Assembly: GCF_027409185.1 (NCBI RefSeq)
Contig: NC_084463.1
Coordinates: 72,277,852-72,341,851, forward strand
Reading direction: 5' to 3'
Length of the DNA stretch: 64,000 nt
DNA from: Cynocephalus volans
Lineage: Eukaryota > Chordata > Mammalia > Dermoptera > Cynocephalidae
The notes beneath the pieces were generated by a model. That model had not been told where the DNA came from, did no database searches, and was given only the letters and a program-made list of their open reading frames with translations. The position numbers were made by a program, and so were the translations under genes. Positions within the stretch are counted from its first letter, which is position 1, and each line of letters begins with the position of its first letter. Shown piece after piece: positions 45,601 through 56,410 of this stretch.

Positions 45601-48600
45601 ATCCTCCCAGTCCGGGTTAATTGTCCCTCATGCACTCTCATATCACACTTTACTTTCCCTACCATATCCCTTTCTCCCATCTGTGTCTGTATCCCTTGGA
45701 TTATTAGCTTGTGAGAAGAGGAGTTAAGTTTACCCTGTTTTTTATTCTTTACTCAGAAGAGCAGATACACAATAAATATTTATTGAATTGAATCGAACAC
45801 TAGATAATGTGGTAGAAGAGCTTATTCAAATATTGGCTTTATCACCTTTTAGCTTTAAAGTGATGGACAAGACACTCAACCTCTCTGATTTTCAGAATCC
45901 CTGTTGAAGAATGGAAATAAAATTTTCTACCCTCTCCACTTCACAGAAAGACTATGTGAGCAATCTGATGTCATAGTACAGCTGTTTCCACAGTGGTCCA
46001 AGAACAAGGGTTAAGCTAGATGTATGTACAGTCAGCTCTCCATATCCATGAATTCCACACCCCTGGATTCAAGAAAGATTGAAAATACTTGGGAAAAAAA
46101 CTGCATCTGTATTGAGCATGTACAGACTTTTTTTCCTTGTCATTATCCTCTAAACAATACTGTATAACAAATATTTACATAGCATTTACATTGTATTAGG
46201 TATTATAAGTAATCTAGAGATGATTTAAAATATACAAGAAGATATGTATAGGTTATATGCAAATACATTTTACGTAAGGTCTTGAGCATCCAGGGATTTT
46301 GATAACTAAAGGAGATCCTGAAAACAATTCCCCCATGGATACCAAGGGATGACTGTAGTTTGTTACAACTCTAGATGTTAAAACCCTTAGATAATGCTGA
46401 TTCAATTCAGTAGGTCTGAAGCAGAAATTAGAAATCTATAATATTTTTAAAGTTCTCCAGGCAACTCAGATATGCACTGAAGTGTGAGAAATACCAACAT
46501 AGTGTATTTGAAGGTATATTATAAATTACAAATCAATACAAATGTGCATTATTATTATCAACTTTCAATCTTAATAGTACCAAATGGTTCTATTTAGAAC
46601 CATTTAACCAATCTTAATAGTACCAAATGGTTCTATTATACATACTTGGTGACTCTGCATTTTCATCTTCTGGAGTGTCTGATGTGGATAACAGCTACAG
46701 GAAAAAAAATGTATGTAAATTAAAATATGAATTTTATCCTGCCCATTGCAGTAAAAATGAGCCAACAGACCTGTTGTATTCAATTTATTAAAAACCAACT
46801 TGCTTACTGGCAAGTCAATTTAAATCAAAACCAATATTTCATTTATATTCAACAGTTACTCCCTAGGCCATAAACTGATAGTTTCTGTGTGTGTGTGTGG
46901 GGGGGTGCATTAACAAATAAAATCTATTTTCATTAAAACAGGAAGAGGGTTATACCTTTTCAATAACTTATGAGACAATCAGTTTGCCTTTCATCCACAG
47001 ACCTTACTTTCCCTGGGTCATCCTTTGGGGTCAGTTGGACCCTATGGCAGTTCCGTTGACCATGACTAGAAAATGTTTGACCCTCAAACTATTATTTTTT
47101 TTCTTCCAAATTTTATTTTATTTTGTCAATATACAATGTGGTTGATTAACTATTATTAATCAAACTATTATTAAGTTCTAATTTGCTTTTCCAAGAAGAT
47201 TAGAAAGAATAAAATTTTCTTTCTCAAATCTTTTTAAGAAAAATTTATATAGTAAAAGTATTAAATGCCACTATCCCAGCCAATTTTTTCCTCAAATAAT
47301 TTATTTTATTGCAACTTGATTGTAGAAACGCTTAAAAAGAAACATAACACATACTATTTTTCAGGAGGTTGCTACTAATTATGGATCTGTCCTCTCCAAA
47401 CAATAGTACTTTCTAAGATCATGTTGAGTTTTGTAAAAAAAAAAGAAAAAACGTATTTTTAAAACAACTCTTTTCTTTTCACTAAAATTATCCAAAAATA
47501 ATTTCTCTGTTGGTAACCAATGATTGAAAGAAAAAGAACCTTCTCTACCTGTTCAAGTAGATGAGGGTAACTGGCTTGAACTTGACTGATGAACTCTTGT
47601 CCTTTAATTCTTATCAAGTACTCACACCTAAAATGTAAACAAAATAAAGCTTGGGGGGTTATTTTATAAAAGTAAAATGAAAATTTGGTAATATAAATTC
47701 TTCGTTTCTAAGCATTTTAGTCCATTTCAAATCTAGTTAAGTGTCTCCCCAAGTCACAGAATCATATAATATCACTGATTTTAAACTTAACGTTAGAAGG
47801 AAAAAGTAAATCCCAGCCCAGTGAAAACTAATTCCTTTGTATTTTGTTTTCTTTTAATTTTTTTTTTTTTTTTTTTTTTTTTGTAAAACTAACCCTTAAG
47901 TGTCCTATGGTAGGATTCAGATTTTTTTGTGTGGATTTTAAAATTTGTTTTTTAAAATGCTGTTTATCACAGTTAACATGAATTTGATTTACTACTAGTA
48001 TCTTTTTCATATGGTTTGAATGTTTTACAAAACTAATCTGACTATTTTATGTTTACTAGGATATATTATGGTTCAGATAATTTTGAAAAGCCCTAAATGT
48101 TTATCTTAATTTGGGCAAGCTAATTCAGCCATTTGTGAACTGGTAAATATTTCAGATGAGCATAAACTTACATATAACCGATTCATTATTCATTCAGGGG
48201 GAAGTGGTCAGAGATACTGCAGTGAACAGCAAGTTGATGTAAGCAAGAGGAAGGATATAACTGGTAATCTGCCATGGCTGGAGTGGTTAAGCGTCAGGAG
48301 CCTCTCGGTCTACTGTAGTGGTCTCCACTCAGAGCTGCGAGCTTCAGCTATTCTAAGATTACTAAAAACACCGTCATGTATGACATTAAAACAGAAACCA
48401 TGGGGAGAGGTAGAAAATTTTCTAAATAAGTGATACTGCTCATCTCCATAACAGTTTTAAAAGCTGAAAATCTACAAAGAGGGACAAGAGGGAAGGAATG
48501 AAGAAACGGAATACATTTCCTTTTTTTCTTCCTCTCTTTTTTTATATTTTTGTTGTCAGCTGGCCACTAAGGTGATCCCAACCCTTGATCCTGGTGTTAT

Positions 48601-51283
48601 ACTGTGCTCTAACCAACTGGGCTAAAAGTCCAGCCCATTGAACACATTTTCTTTTTTTATTATTTTTTCATTTTTTTTTTTTTGAACACATTTTCTAATA
48701 CCAGATATTCACATGTTTGGCAATTTCTAGGTAATGTACATCCACTGTCAAATTTAAGAAAACGAATTTGCGACACTACCAAAGCGAATTTGCCACTCTT
48801 TTTGTATATTCACAAAATTACCACAATGGAAAGCTAGCAGCACTTTTTAAAAATTTATATATCTTCTTTATTATATTCACAATTTTTAAAATCTGCAATA
48901 GTTAGGGAGCACAAAGTTGCTATACTGTACTATATTTTTAAAAATTATATGATGGAAATAAGTTAGGATGCCAAGGGTAGTAATCAACATTAAATAATAC
49001 TAAAAGTTTTGACCATGAAAAACATAATTATAAGCCATCTGATTTAGATGAAAAAGGAGAGTATAAAAGAGTATAGAATAAGGTCTGGCCCGTGGCTCAC
49101 TTGGGAGAGTGTGGTGCTGATAGCACCAAGGCCAAGGGTTCGGATTCCTACATAGGGATGGCCGGTTAGCTCACTTGGGAGAGCGTGGTGCTGACAACAC
49201 CAAGTCAAGGGTTAAGATCCCCCTACTAGTCATCTTTAAAAAAAAAAAAGTATAGAATAATCAAAAGGGTAAAACATGACAATAAAATGCTATGTAGTGA
49301 TTAAAACAGATGAGTTTATATTTATCATGACCATTGTATTTAATATTGCAACCTGCCTGGCACTTTCAATCTCCCTTACCCAGCTCTCCTTTTTCTTATT
49401 ATCCATAGAACTTATTATCTTCCCACATGCCATACAACTTATTTATTAGGTTTTTATTAATTGTCTGCCCTCTCCTGCTATAAAATAAGCTTACAAGACC
49501 GGGGTCTTGGTTTTGTTCAACTGAGTATTTTATGCACTTGGAACAGAACCTGGCAGTGGGTGATCAATTGATATTGTTGAATATTGAATGAATAGAAATA
49601 CATTCAAGACATATGTTGACTGAAAAAAGTTTCAAAACTATATATAATGCCTAATTTATGTAAAATTGTATATATTTGTCTATATATGTACATATGCATG
49701 AAGAGATGTCTGGAAGAATGTTCACTAAAATGATAACTTGGTCATAAGGTGCTGAGATTTCTGGACATTTTCATTTTCTTTTTCTGTGCTTTTCTTTTTT
49801 TTTTTTTCTTTGTCTTTTTTGTGACTGGCCGCGCTCAGCCGGCCATCCCTATATAGGATCCGAACCTGCGGCGGGAGCGCTGCTGCGCTCCCAGCACCAC
49901 ACTCTCCCGAGTGCGCCATGGGGTTGGCCCCTTTTCTGTGCTTTTCTACAATATGTGACTTTGTTTTTATAATAAGCATGTATTATTTTACTATATGTAT
50001 ATATATATTTCTAAAACAAAATCTTTTTAATCCCAAATCTATTTCTTCTTTGCCTTAAATCCATCAAAACATTTTAAGTAATTATTTTTCTAAGTAATAA
50101 ACTTATTCACAAATGTGTTGCTGAAACAAACACAGAATAAAGTAACTGCTGATTGTAAAGTAAACACATATAACCCATCTTATGATAATCACAAAAATTT
50201 GCAAAGAGAATTTTAAAACAATTACCTCGGAAACCATTTGGCATGTTCCACCCATGGATCATCTCCTGATTCCCAACACCTCAGTCCACCATCACAGCAA
50301 AAGCATTTGACATCATCACTGTGACCTAAAGTTAATTTTGGACCAAAACTTATGAACACATACAATTTTCCCATTAAAACATAAAAGAGAAAACATACTG
50401 ATTTTTTTATTATCAGATTAAGTTTCTTACCCATATAATAAAAACCTGCACTTGCAAGCTGCTCAGGATGAACTAGAACACTAGAAGGCCAGTTAAAGAA
50501 TGTCTTAAAGCGGGCTGCATGTGTCTGCATGCTCAGATTAGAAACAGTGTATCTTGAAGTGTCTTGAAGCTGATTTGATAAAAATGGGCAATTGGGAAAA
50601 TGTCTCAGGTGTTCTGACATAGCATCATCCTTCGGTTCCCAATTGCTTAATTTTCCACCACAGGCGAAGCAAGCCACTCTGTCTCCAGGGCCTATGTAGT
50701 AAAAGCCTGCTTTTGCCAGATCTGTTGGTGACAGGAAGGTCAATGGCCACATCTGGTAAGTAAGTAATCTGGCCTTTTCTGTATTCATTGCACAGTGGTA
50801 GGGACTTGTCCTCAAGGTAGAAAAATCTTGATTTGCTCTGGAGTTCACAGGACTTGATGGAAAGCTTGAATAAGAGCCACTAAAATATCCACTGTTTTCC
50901 AAACTTGGAAGTAATGAATGTGTGGAATTCGTTATTGAAGAAGGAAAAGTAGGCTGAGAGGTAGCTTCCAAATTGTTTGCTGAATTTAGATTCTGAACAA
51001 ATCTGCAGCTAGGATATAATTTTTTATGTTTTACAATAGGATTATCTCCTTTTTTCCAGTTATCCAGCATCAGGCCACAACAGAAGCATTTGACCTTGTC
51101 ATTCACACCAGTGTAATAGAAACCAGCACGAGCAAGACTCCTTTCTGAGATGGGAACCCCGGTGGGAAAAGTTGAATACGTAGACATTCGGTACAGTTCA
51201 CATGAAAGGTCATATTTCAGTTCAAACATATTGGCATTTTTCATCAAATTTGATAAAAATATGCTATTTTCTACTATGTTCAT
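39489..51283 (-). CDS. BIRC3: BIRC3, cellular inhibitor of apoptosis 2 (cIAP2), eight coding exons
   Basis: Paralogue and neighbour of BIRC2; a RING E3 ligase of TRAF-containing complexes, strongly NF-kappaB-inducible in the family. Coding parts: 51283-50431, 50325-50226, 47627-47549, 46694-46646, 44708-44466, 40339-40085, 39834-39793 and 39682-39489. All junctions are GT-AG and in phase: 1815 nt or 604 codons plus stop, the human length. Domains: three BIRs (about residues 29-96, 169-235, 255-322), UBA (about 375-420), CARD (about 439-529), RING (about 557-592). Start [12 protein letters not shown] matches the human N-terminus. Zinc ligands and the C-terminal GTVRTFLS are intact. The UBA exon is unusually BIRC2-like. 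No break is seen. Confidence 0.97.
39793..39834 (-). CDS. BIRC3: BIRC3 coding exon: CARD-RING linker
   Basis: 42 nt between CCTTAG|TGCAACAG and TTTCAG|GTAATA. Encodes [15 protein letters not shown] across its junctions. Confidence 0.93.
40085..40339 (-). CDS. BIRC3: BIRC3 coding exon: CARD
   Basis: 255 nt between ATAAAG|ATGATCTA and TTATTTG|GTGAGT. Encodes [19 protein letters not shown] through LYKHLF. Confidence 0.95.
40545..40745 (-). mobile_element. MIR SINE
   Basis: 'agcactgtgttaagcacttt', 'ctcatttcatcttcacagta', 'acagatgagaaaaaggagcc' and 'gaggcagtctggcatcatga' are reverse MIR wording. In a BIRC3 intron. Confidence 0.85.
41567..43586 (+). mobile_element. Non-autonomous L1 deletion derivative (5'UTR + ORF2 scrap + 3'UTR)
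   Basis: A single 2.02-kb insertion bounded by a 12-bp duplication TACATTAGAAAA (41555-41566 and 43587-43598). It opens with an L1-like 5' end ('ggaaaaagatggcctgcc') and about 1.7 kb of GC-rich L1 5'UTR. It then jumps to a short ORF2 endonuclease-end segment (about 43,370-43,460, 'agacagatcatctaggcaac') and then directly to the 3'UTR and tail. No ORF1 and almost no ORF2. Open frames on either strand here are shadows. Confidence 0.75.
44466..44708 (-). CDS. BIRC3: BIRC3 coding exon: UBA domain
   Basis: 243 nt between ATATAG|TTATTCAT and GAATCAG|GTACGT. Encodes the UBA with [20 protein letters not shown] and the acidic ...[14 protein letters not shown] tail. Confidence 0.96.
45190..45600 (-). 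mobile_element. L2-derived fragment
   Basis: 'cttaggataaaatccaaaat', 'gcctacaggttctcatacag', 'ctgcctggaatactctttt' and 'ttgggttctctgctatgaca' follow reverse L2 order. The L2-type ending at 45,700-45,795 on the plus strand is separate. Confidence 0.65.
46029..46355. mobile_element. MER2-like (Tigger) non-autonomous transposon
   Basis: Begins CAGTCAGCTCTCCATATCCA, ends with the inverse 'ataccaagggatgactg', flanked by TA. No coding sequence. Human MER2 has this terminal wording. Confidence 0.8.
46384..46493 (+). mobile_element. MER5A-like hAT fragment
   Basis: 'taatgctgattcaattcagt', 'aggtctgaagcagaaattag' and 'ctccaggcaactcagatatg' follow MER5A wording. Confidence 0.6.
46566..46637. repeat. 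Tandem duplication, 43-bp period, beside a BIRC3 exon
   Basis: A 29-bp unit at 46566-46594 recurs exactly at 46609-46637, nine bases downstream of the exon ending at 46646. Between them lies an inverted repeat (aatggttcta / tagaaccatt). Confidence 0.9.
46646..46694 (-). CDS. BIRC3: BIRC3 coding exon: linker
   Basis: 49 nt between CTGTAG|CTGTTATC and CACCAA|GTATGT. Encodes [16 protein letters not shown] plus one base. A 43-bp-period tandem duplication begins within 10 bp of its donor. Confidence 0.93.
47097..47159 (-). mobile_element. Severely truncated L1 tail (63 bp)
   Basis: Reverse of the L1 3' end ('attttgtcaatatacaatgt' and 'ggttgattaac'), flanked by TCAAACTATTATT (47084-47096 and 47160-47172). 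Confidence 0.85.
47549..47627 (-). CDS. BIRC3: BIRC3 coding exon: end of BIR3
   Basis: 79 nt between TTTTAG|GTGTGAG and GAACAG|GTAGAG. Encodes [17 protein letters not shown] through HLLEQ. Confidence 0.94.
48548..48637 (-). mobile_element. CYN-type tRNA-Ile SINE, monomer
   Basis: 'tgttgtcagctggccactaa', 'aacccttgatcctggtgtta', 'ctctaaccaactgggctaaa'. Diverged; A- and B-box remnants are visible on the minus strand. Confidence 0.8.
49082..49248 (+). mobile_element. CYN-type tRNA-Ile SINE, dimer
   Basis: Two tRNA-like halves ('cgtggctcacttgggagagt'; 'gccggttagctcacttggga') and an A tail. A 12-bp duplication AGTATAGAATAA (49070-49081 and 49249-49260) flanks it. Confidence 0.95.
49794..49931 (-). 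mobile_element. CYN-type SINE (subfamily with GCAGCAGCGC insert)
   Basis: Reverse: T tract, 'gtgactggccgcgctcagcc', 'ctatataggatccgaacctg', 'gcgggagcgctgctgcgctc', 'gagtgcgccatggggttggc'. Flanked by TTTCTGTGCTTTTCT-type direct repeats (about 49,780-49,794 and 49,933-49,947). Confidence 0.9.
50226..50325 (-). CDS. BIRC3: BIRC3 coding exon: BIR3
   Basis: 100 nt between TTTAG|GTCACAG and CCGAG|GTAATT. Encodes [17 protein letters not shown] through AKWFPR. Confidence 0.96.
50431..51283 (-). CDS. BIRC3: BIRC3 first coding exon: start, BIR1, BIR2, part of BIR3
   Basis: 284 codons plus one base. BIR1 zinc motif [11 protein letters not shown]...H...C and BIR2 [11 protein letters not shown]...H...C are present. 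Ends TATATGG|GTAAG after FYYMG. Read-through of the same frame beyond the donor is intron. Confidence 0.96.
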
Positions 51284-51342
51284 AATGAAATGGATAGGTA
51301 GGAAAAGGGACTAGCCTTTCTCTGGGAGGTAGTTTTGTGCAT
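51280..51342 (-). CDS. Upstream ORF of BIRC3, related to the BIRC2 start
   Basis: An upstream ATG (51340-51342) opens a 20-codon frame beginning MHKTTSQR, the same residues that start BIRC2. It ends TGA at 51280-51282, sharing ATGA with the BIRC3 ATG (51281-51283). If the transcript includes this stretch, this uORF would influence initiation at the main ATG. Translation is not shown. Confidence 0.6.
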   Translation of the reverse strand: MHKTTSQRKASPFSYLSISL

Positions 51343-53347
51343 GACTTTTGATTTTATTAGTTTAGTACTACGTTGAACATCTAAAATGAGAAATCATTTA
51401 TTCTTTTTTCTTCTGTGCATTTAGGGCAAGATTCTAAATCCTATTCCGATACATTTTAAAGGACAATTATGCACAACTGCACCTTCGCAAAATCTTTATA
51501 CATAAAATGTAAACATGATGGTACATAGTAACCTGTGATGAAAATTAAAACCTTTTATGAAGCATAAAGTATTTTAGGGCATCAGGATGCCATTCAGTGT
51601 CAGGTATCTCCATAGGTAGGTCAACTTCTCTAGGCCACTAGAATGTTTCGGTGGCATTCAACCAACCTGAAGATAAAATGTCTGACTCATGAAGCTTGCT
51701 TCTTTTCATGGTGAAAAGCTATGCTCCCCAAATGTTCTACAGCAAAAATATTCAAATTATTTTGCTTTTTGGAAACTGAAGTTTGGTAGGCAGAAAAAAA
51801 GCTTAAGATGTACATTAAAGGAGGAAAATAATACATTACCTTATTTCACTGATTCTAAGATGCCCGTTTTAATATTTCTGTTATCAAGAAGTATCTTACA
51901 ATTAATGGCATATTGTGTTTTAATTAGCAGCATTTTTATTTCTTAGAGGTACATAAAATAATGGTGCCTTACAATTGATGACATCTTAGATTCAGCGAAA
52001 TATGGTATATCTCAAATCTTTCTCAAATTAAGTAATTTGTGTTTCTACAATCATTTTAATAGGGAGGACAAAACAATCTAAAATTCCCCTCCAAATAAAG
52101 AGCTTAAGTAGTAACAGAATTGGCTAACTCATCTTAAAACCTGGTTTTTACTATGAGGAAGATTATTACTTCCTCATAGGTCATCAGGAACATGACTGCT
52201 TAGTTATAGTGATACTATTAGATCTTAAAAAATTAAACATTCTATTTAAAATAAAGTAGCAGAGATTAATATATTTGCTCACTTGGTCTTTTGGACCCAG
52301 TTTCATGCTGTTGAAGCAACTCAATGTCACCATTTTTTCATTCTAGAACCTGAACATGTCCTTTATATTATGTAGAAAACAGGTGCTACAAATGGAGATT
52401 CTGCCACAAACTATCAATAACAAAACTGAACTTCATTACTATATTCAGGTTATTTTTGGAAAAACAGAAGCATGATATATATTTTGCTCCCTTGGTTAAA
52501 AAAAAAGTTTTTAAAGATAATTTAGACATGGCTATAAAATAATGAAACTTCTAAAGATTTTTAAAATTTTTGTCTCCTTCAAAGAATTAACATTGTAGAG
52601 TTATTCAATTTATTACCTGCTCAAAACATTTTTGAATTTTTGTTTTCCTAAGTGTCCCCAGAGCCAACATCAAATCTTCTACTCTGGTAGTGGATTTATT
52701 TTTAAAAATCACAAAGTGCCAAGTTTACAGACTAAGATGGATAATTAAATTGCACAAATTTGGTACTGGTCAGAAATTACTTCATAGATAAACATATCTT
52801 GAACTGGAATTTACCATGACAAAAAAATTAATATATTTACTTTACCATTTGAATAGGAGAGACCTTGTCAAAATTCAGAATTTCTCAGTTATGATCTACT
52901 AGCCATTAGTAAATAGGTTCTGTGTCAATAGTACTAGCAATGACCAATAAACAAGTCATTGTGGTTTTTCTATTGGTGACTTACAAGCATGATTTACCCT
53001 AGATCTCACAGATGTTGGGGTTTTCTACTGCAGACTTCAACACTTTGTTTCCAGGTAGCAGGAGAAACATATCTTTTTACCAATTATTGTTTCCCTCAGA
53101 GGTAAGTTATTGTATCTAACTTCATTATTTCTTTTACTGGCCAAAATTTTAAATTTGTTAGAAAAGCCTTCCCTGTATTCATCACTGTCTTTATATAAAT
53201 TTTTTCTCTGAATGTTTGTTCATTTACCAAAATGTAACCATTTAGCCTTCATTCCCATTCTCATCATTCTCAGAGATAACAACCCATTTCAATAAACTAA
53301 ACTTTAGACTTTTAAAATATCAGTGGTCTTGTGATTGGACAATTTCT
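51343..53347. other. BIRC3 5' intron / leader region (part 1)
   Basis: Lies between the first coding exon and the promoter near 58.9 kb. A modest acceptor (TTCTCATTTTAG|ATG) ends near 51,384 and could open the first coding exon. The rest is AT-rich with no gene I recognise. Confidence 0.5.
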
Positions 53348-53593
53348 TCACCAGTCATCATATTTATCTTTCCTACTTTCTCTAAATTTATTGTGCATAT
53401 CAAAAAGTTTTGTTCTTGACATTTCCTTGCCATTGCATAAGTCTTTTAACATGTCAAAGGTTTCATGTGCATATTTCTCTAATTTTGCAGAGGGTTGAAT
53501 ATTAATCCATTGTTCTAGATAACTGTCACTCATTTTTAAATCTTTATCAAACACAGGTACTTTTTCTATTCTACACAGCAGCTAGTGGGAGAT
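53348..53593 (-). CDS. Unidentified open frame in BIRC3 5' region
   Basis: About 81 codons open from a TAG, with an in-frame Met codon 62 residues before the stop; ends ...RKDKYDDW. It is charged and helix-like (KLEKYAHETFDMLKDL), with varied composition unlike random AT-rich translation. An AG lies just upstream of its frame (after CTGCTGTGT), so it could be an exon or a decayed retrocopy. I do not recognise the family. Confidence 0.3.
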
Positions 53594-53784
53594 TGCCTGA
53601 CCAACTCTGAAAAAAGTGCTTCAACAATATGCCCCAACTACAATCACTTTTCCTTTACTTCCACAAATCAAATTCAAAATCAAATTATAGTTATACCTCA
53701 CATAACTAGATCATATTTTTAAAATTAACATTCTTTGGTATAACATAATTATACCAAAAACTCCAGTTAACTATTTAATTTGTT

Positions 53785-53832
53785 TACTCATGCACAAAAC
53801 TACCTCCCGAGATTAGACTAAGTCCCTTTTAA
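53785..53832 (+). pseudogene. Inverted third copy of the BIRC2/BIRC3 start-codon region
   Basis: Contains ATGCACAAAACTACCTCCC (53790-53808) on the plus strand. The match to BIRC2 (28809-28832, minus) is 24 nt exact; the match to the BIRC3 upstream sequence (51324-51344, minus) is 21 nt exact. After it comes AGTCCCTTTT, as in BIRC3. The frame closes at once (TAG), and no BIR-coding sequence follows. Confidence 0.6.
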
Positions 53833-54104
53833 GAATATTAGGCCTCCATTTTGAGATGTTTTGATTTATAGAAAAAACTGGGAAAAAATCTTGAAGTAGA
53901 ACAGTTTGCCTCCTTGGTAAATCTGTTAAAAAAAAAAAAAAGACAGTTAAGTAATTCATAGATGTAACAAAATGATCTTTTTTTTTTTTTTTTTTTTTTT
54001 TTACAACATTTTCTCCAAAATAGAGCACTGATATTTATTGACTGCCTACCATGTACAAGGTGTTGTTCCAGGCACTGCAGAGACCAAGAAATCCCAGATG
54101 AAGA

Positions 54105-55335
54105 CTAGATGTCTCTGGGAAAACTGGACCCATACCTCTCACCGTACACCAAAATCAACTCAAAATGGATTAAAGGCTTAAATACAAGACCCCAAACCAT
54201 AAAATTACTAAAGGAAAACAGAGGAAACACTCTAGGAAGTAGGTCTGGATAAAGACCTTATGAATAAGACTACAAAAGCACAGGCAACAAAAGAAAAAAT
54301 AGACAAATGGGATTATATCAAACTAAAAAGCTTCTGCACAGCAAAGGAAACAATCAACAGAGCGGATAGACAACCTATGGAATGGGAGAAAATATCTGCA
54401 AACTATACATCCAACAAGGGATTAATATCCAGAATATATAAAGAACTCAAACAACTATACAGTAAAAAAAAAACCCAATTAAAAAATGGGCAAAGGACAT
54501 GCATAGACATTTTTTGAAGGAAGACAAACAAATGGCCAACAGGTACAAGAAAAAATGCTCATCATCACTAGTCATCAGAGAAGTGCAAATCAAAACCACA
54601 TTGAGATATCATCTCACCCCAGTTAGACTGGCCATTATTAAAAAGACCCAGAATAACAAATTCTGGTGAGGATGCAGGGAAAGGGGAACTCTTCTACATT
54701 GCTGGTGAAACTGCAAATTAGCACAGCCATTATAGAAAACAGTATGGAGCTTCCTCAAACAACTACAGATAGAGCTACCGTACGATCCAGCAATCCCACT
54801 ACTGGGTATATATCAAAGGAATGAAAATCATCATGTTGAAGGGACACCTGCACTCCCATGTTCACTGAAGCTCTATTTACAATAGCCAAAATATGGAACC
54901 AACTTAAATGTCCATCAACGGATGACTGGATAAGGAAAATGTGGTATATGTACTCGATGGAATACTACTCAGCCATAAAAAAGAATGAAATTCTGCCATT
55001 TGCAGCAACATGGATGAGTCTAGAGAAGATTTTGTTAAGTGAAATAAGCCAGACAAGGAAAGAGAAATACTGCATGTTCTCACTCATAACTGGGTACTAA
55101 GAAAGAAGGAAAGAAAGAACAAAAGGACAAATGAACGAACGAGCGAAGGAAAGGAAGAAAAGACCACATCAATACATTAAACTTTCAGAAGAAGAGAGCA
55201 AACCTAAGGATACTAGAGATGGGAGGGAGGGAGGGAGGGGGTTTGGGTAGTGATTGGTCAGTTAAAGGGCATAAAGAAAAATCATGATTTGTAATAATGA
55301 ATATGCTAATAAATAATAATAATAAAAAGAAATTA
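54105..55335 (+). mobile_element. L1 3' part (ORF2 C-terminus and 3'UTR)
   Basis: 'gggaaaactggacccatacc', 'caaactaaaaagcttctgca', 'gaatactactcagccataaa' and a purine-rich 3'UTR ('gggagggagggagggagggg') ending in an A-rich tail. Partly open ORF2 C-terminal frame at 54,858-55,100. Confidence 0.9.
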
Positions 55336-55429
55336 GCAGGGCATTCTCTGCCATGTGAGCTGGGGGGGTGGGGGGAGACCAGAGGTCTCAAAATGGTGGC
55401 TGGTAGACATATTATGTTTGTCCTGCACA

Positions 55430-55890
55430 GAATTGTATTACAGTATTTTACTAATGTTTTAAATTTTTTATTGTGAAATTAATTTATACTTAGAAAAACT
55501 AACAAAAATAATACAGTTTCCACATACTCTGCACTCAGCTTCCTCAAAGTTAACATCTTACATAACCATAGTACAGTTATAGAATCCAGAAAATTAACAT
55601 TGATACAATGCTGTTAATTAACTTACATGCTTTTTTTCTTGATCCACAATATTTTTAAATTTTACAGTTAATTGCCAACTTTTTTAAAAATTTATTTTTA
55701 AATTTTTACTGATTATACACAGTCATAGGGCAAGAGCTGACTGTCATCACCTGTGCCCAACTTGTGGTGAGCAAATCAATGCTATCAGCATGCCCCCCAC
55801 CTCAAATTGCAATTATTCCCCATGTCTCCCACTCAACCTCTCTCCAATACCCCTCTCACACCCCCCTATTCCCCACCAACATTTTTAAAT
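55430..55890 (-). mobile_element. L1 fragments, reverse sense
   Basis: 'tttattgtgaaattaattta' and 'gtttccacatactctgcact' followed by a C-rich segment ('accccctattccccaccaa'-type) that mirrors L1 G-rich 3'UTR sequence. Two insertions may be joined. Confidence 0.5.
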
Positions 55891-56410
55891 GTAAGAGATT
55901 TCCCATAACGTTTTAGATTTCAAGCTTTTCTTGAAAAATCAGATCTGGCAGCACTGGGCCTTTATTCCTGCAAGGCAGCAATCACTAGAGTTGAGCAGGT
56001 GTATCCTATAGAAAGGGCACGTGCTCTCCATTTTGGCGCCATACTTTAACTTCCCGATACAGAAACTAAATATCAGGTGCTATTCATCACTGAACTGACA
56101 CTATTGTTTTTCTTACAATAGAATTATGAGGAAAATGTATGTTGTCATGCCTGTGTCTATCAAAAGTAACAAAAATTAAAGGTAGAAGAAGAGGAACACA
56201 TGCTTTGAGAAAAATGAGAGAACCATAGTTCTTTGTGGAAAAGAAGACTATTCCTTATGTGAAATCTGTGAACAGTATGCTTTTGTTTAAAAGAGATACC
56301 CCCAGTTTTGCTCATTTATATCACTGGCCTGGCCTCTGTATGCGTTTGAGTTTCCAAACACCTTACACAGATCTTATCCTAGAGAAGCTTTGGTGGGGAA
56401 ACAAGACATT

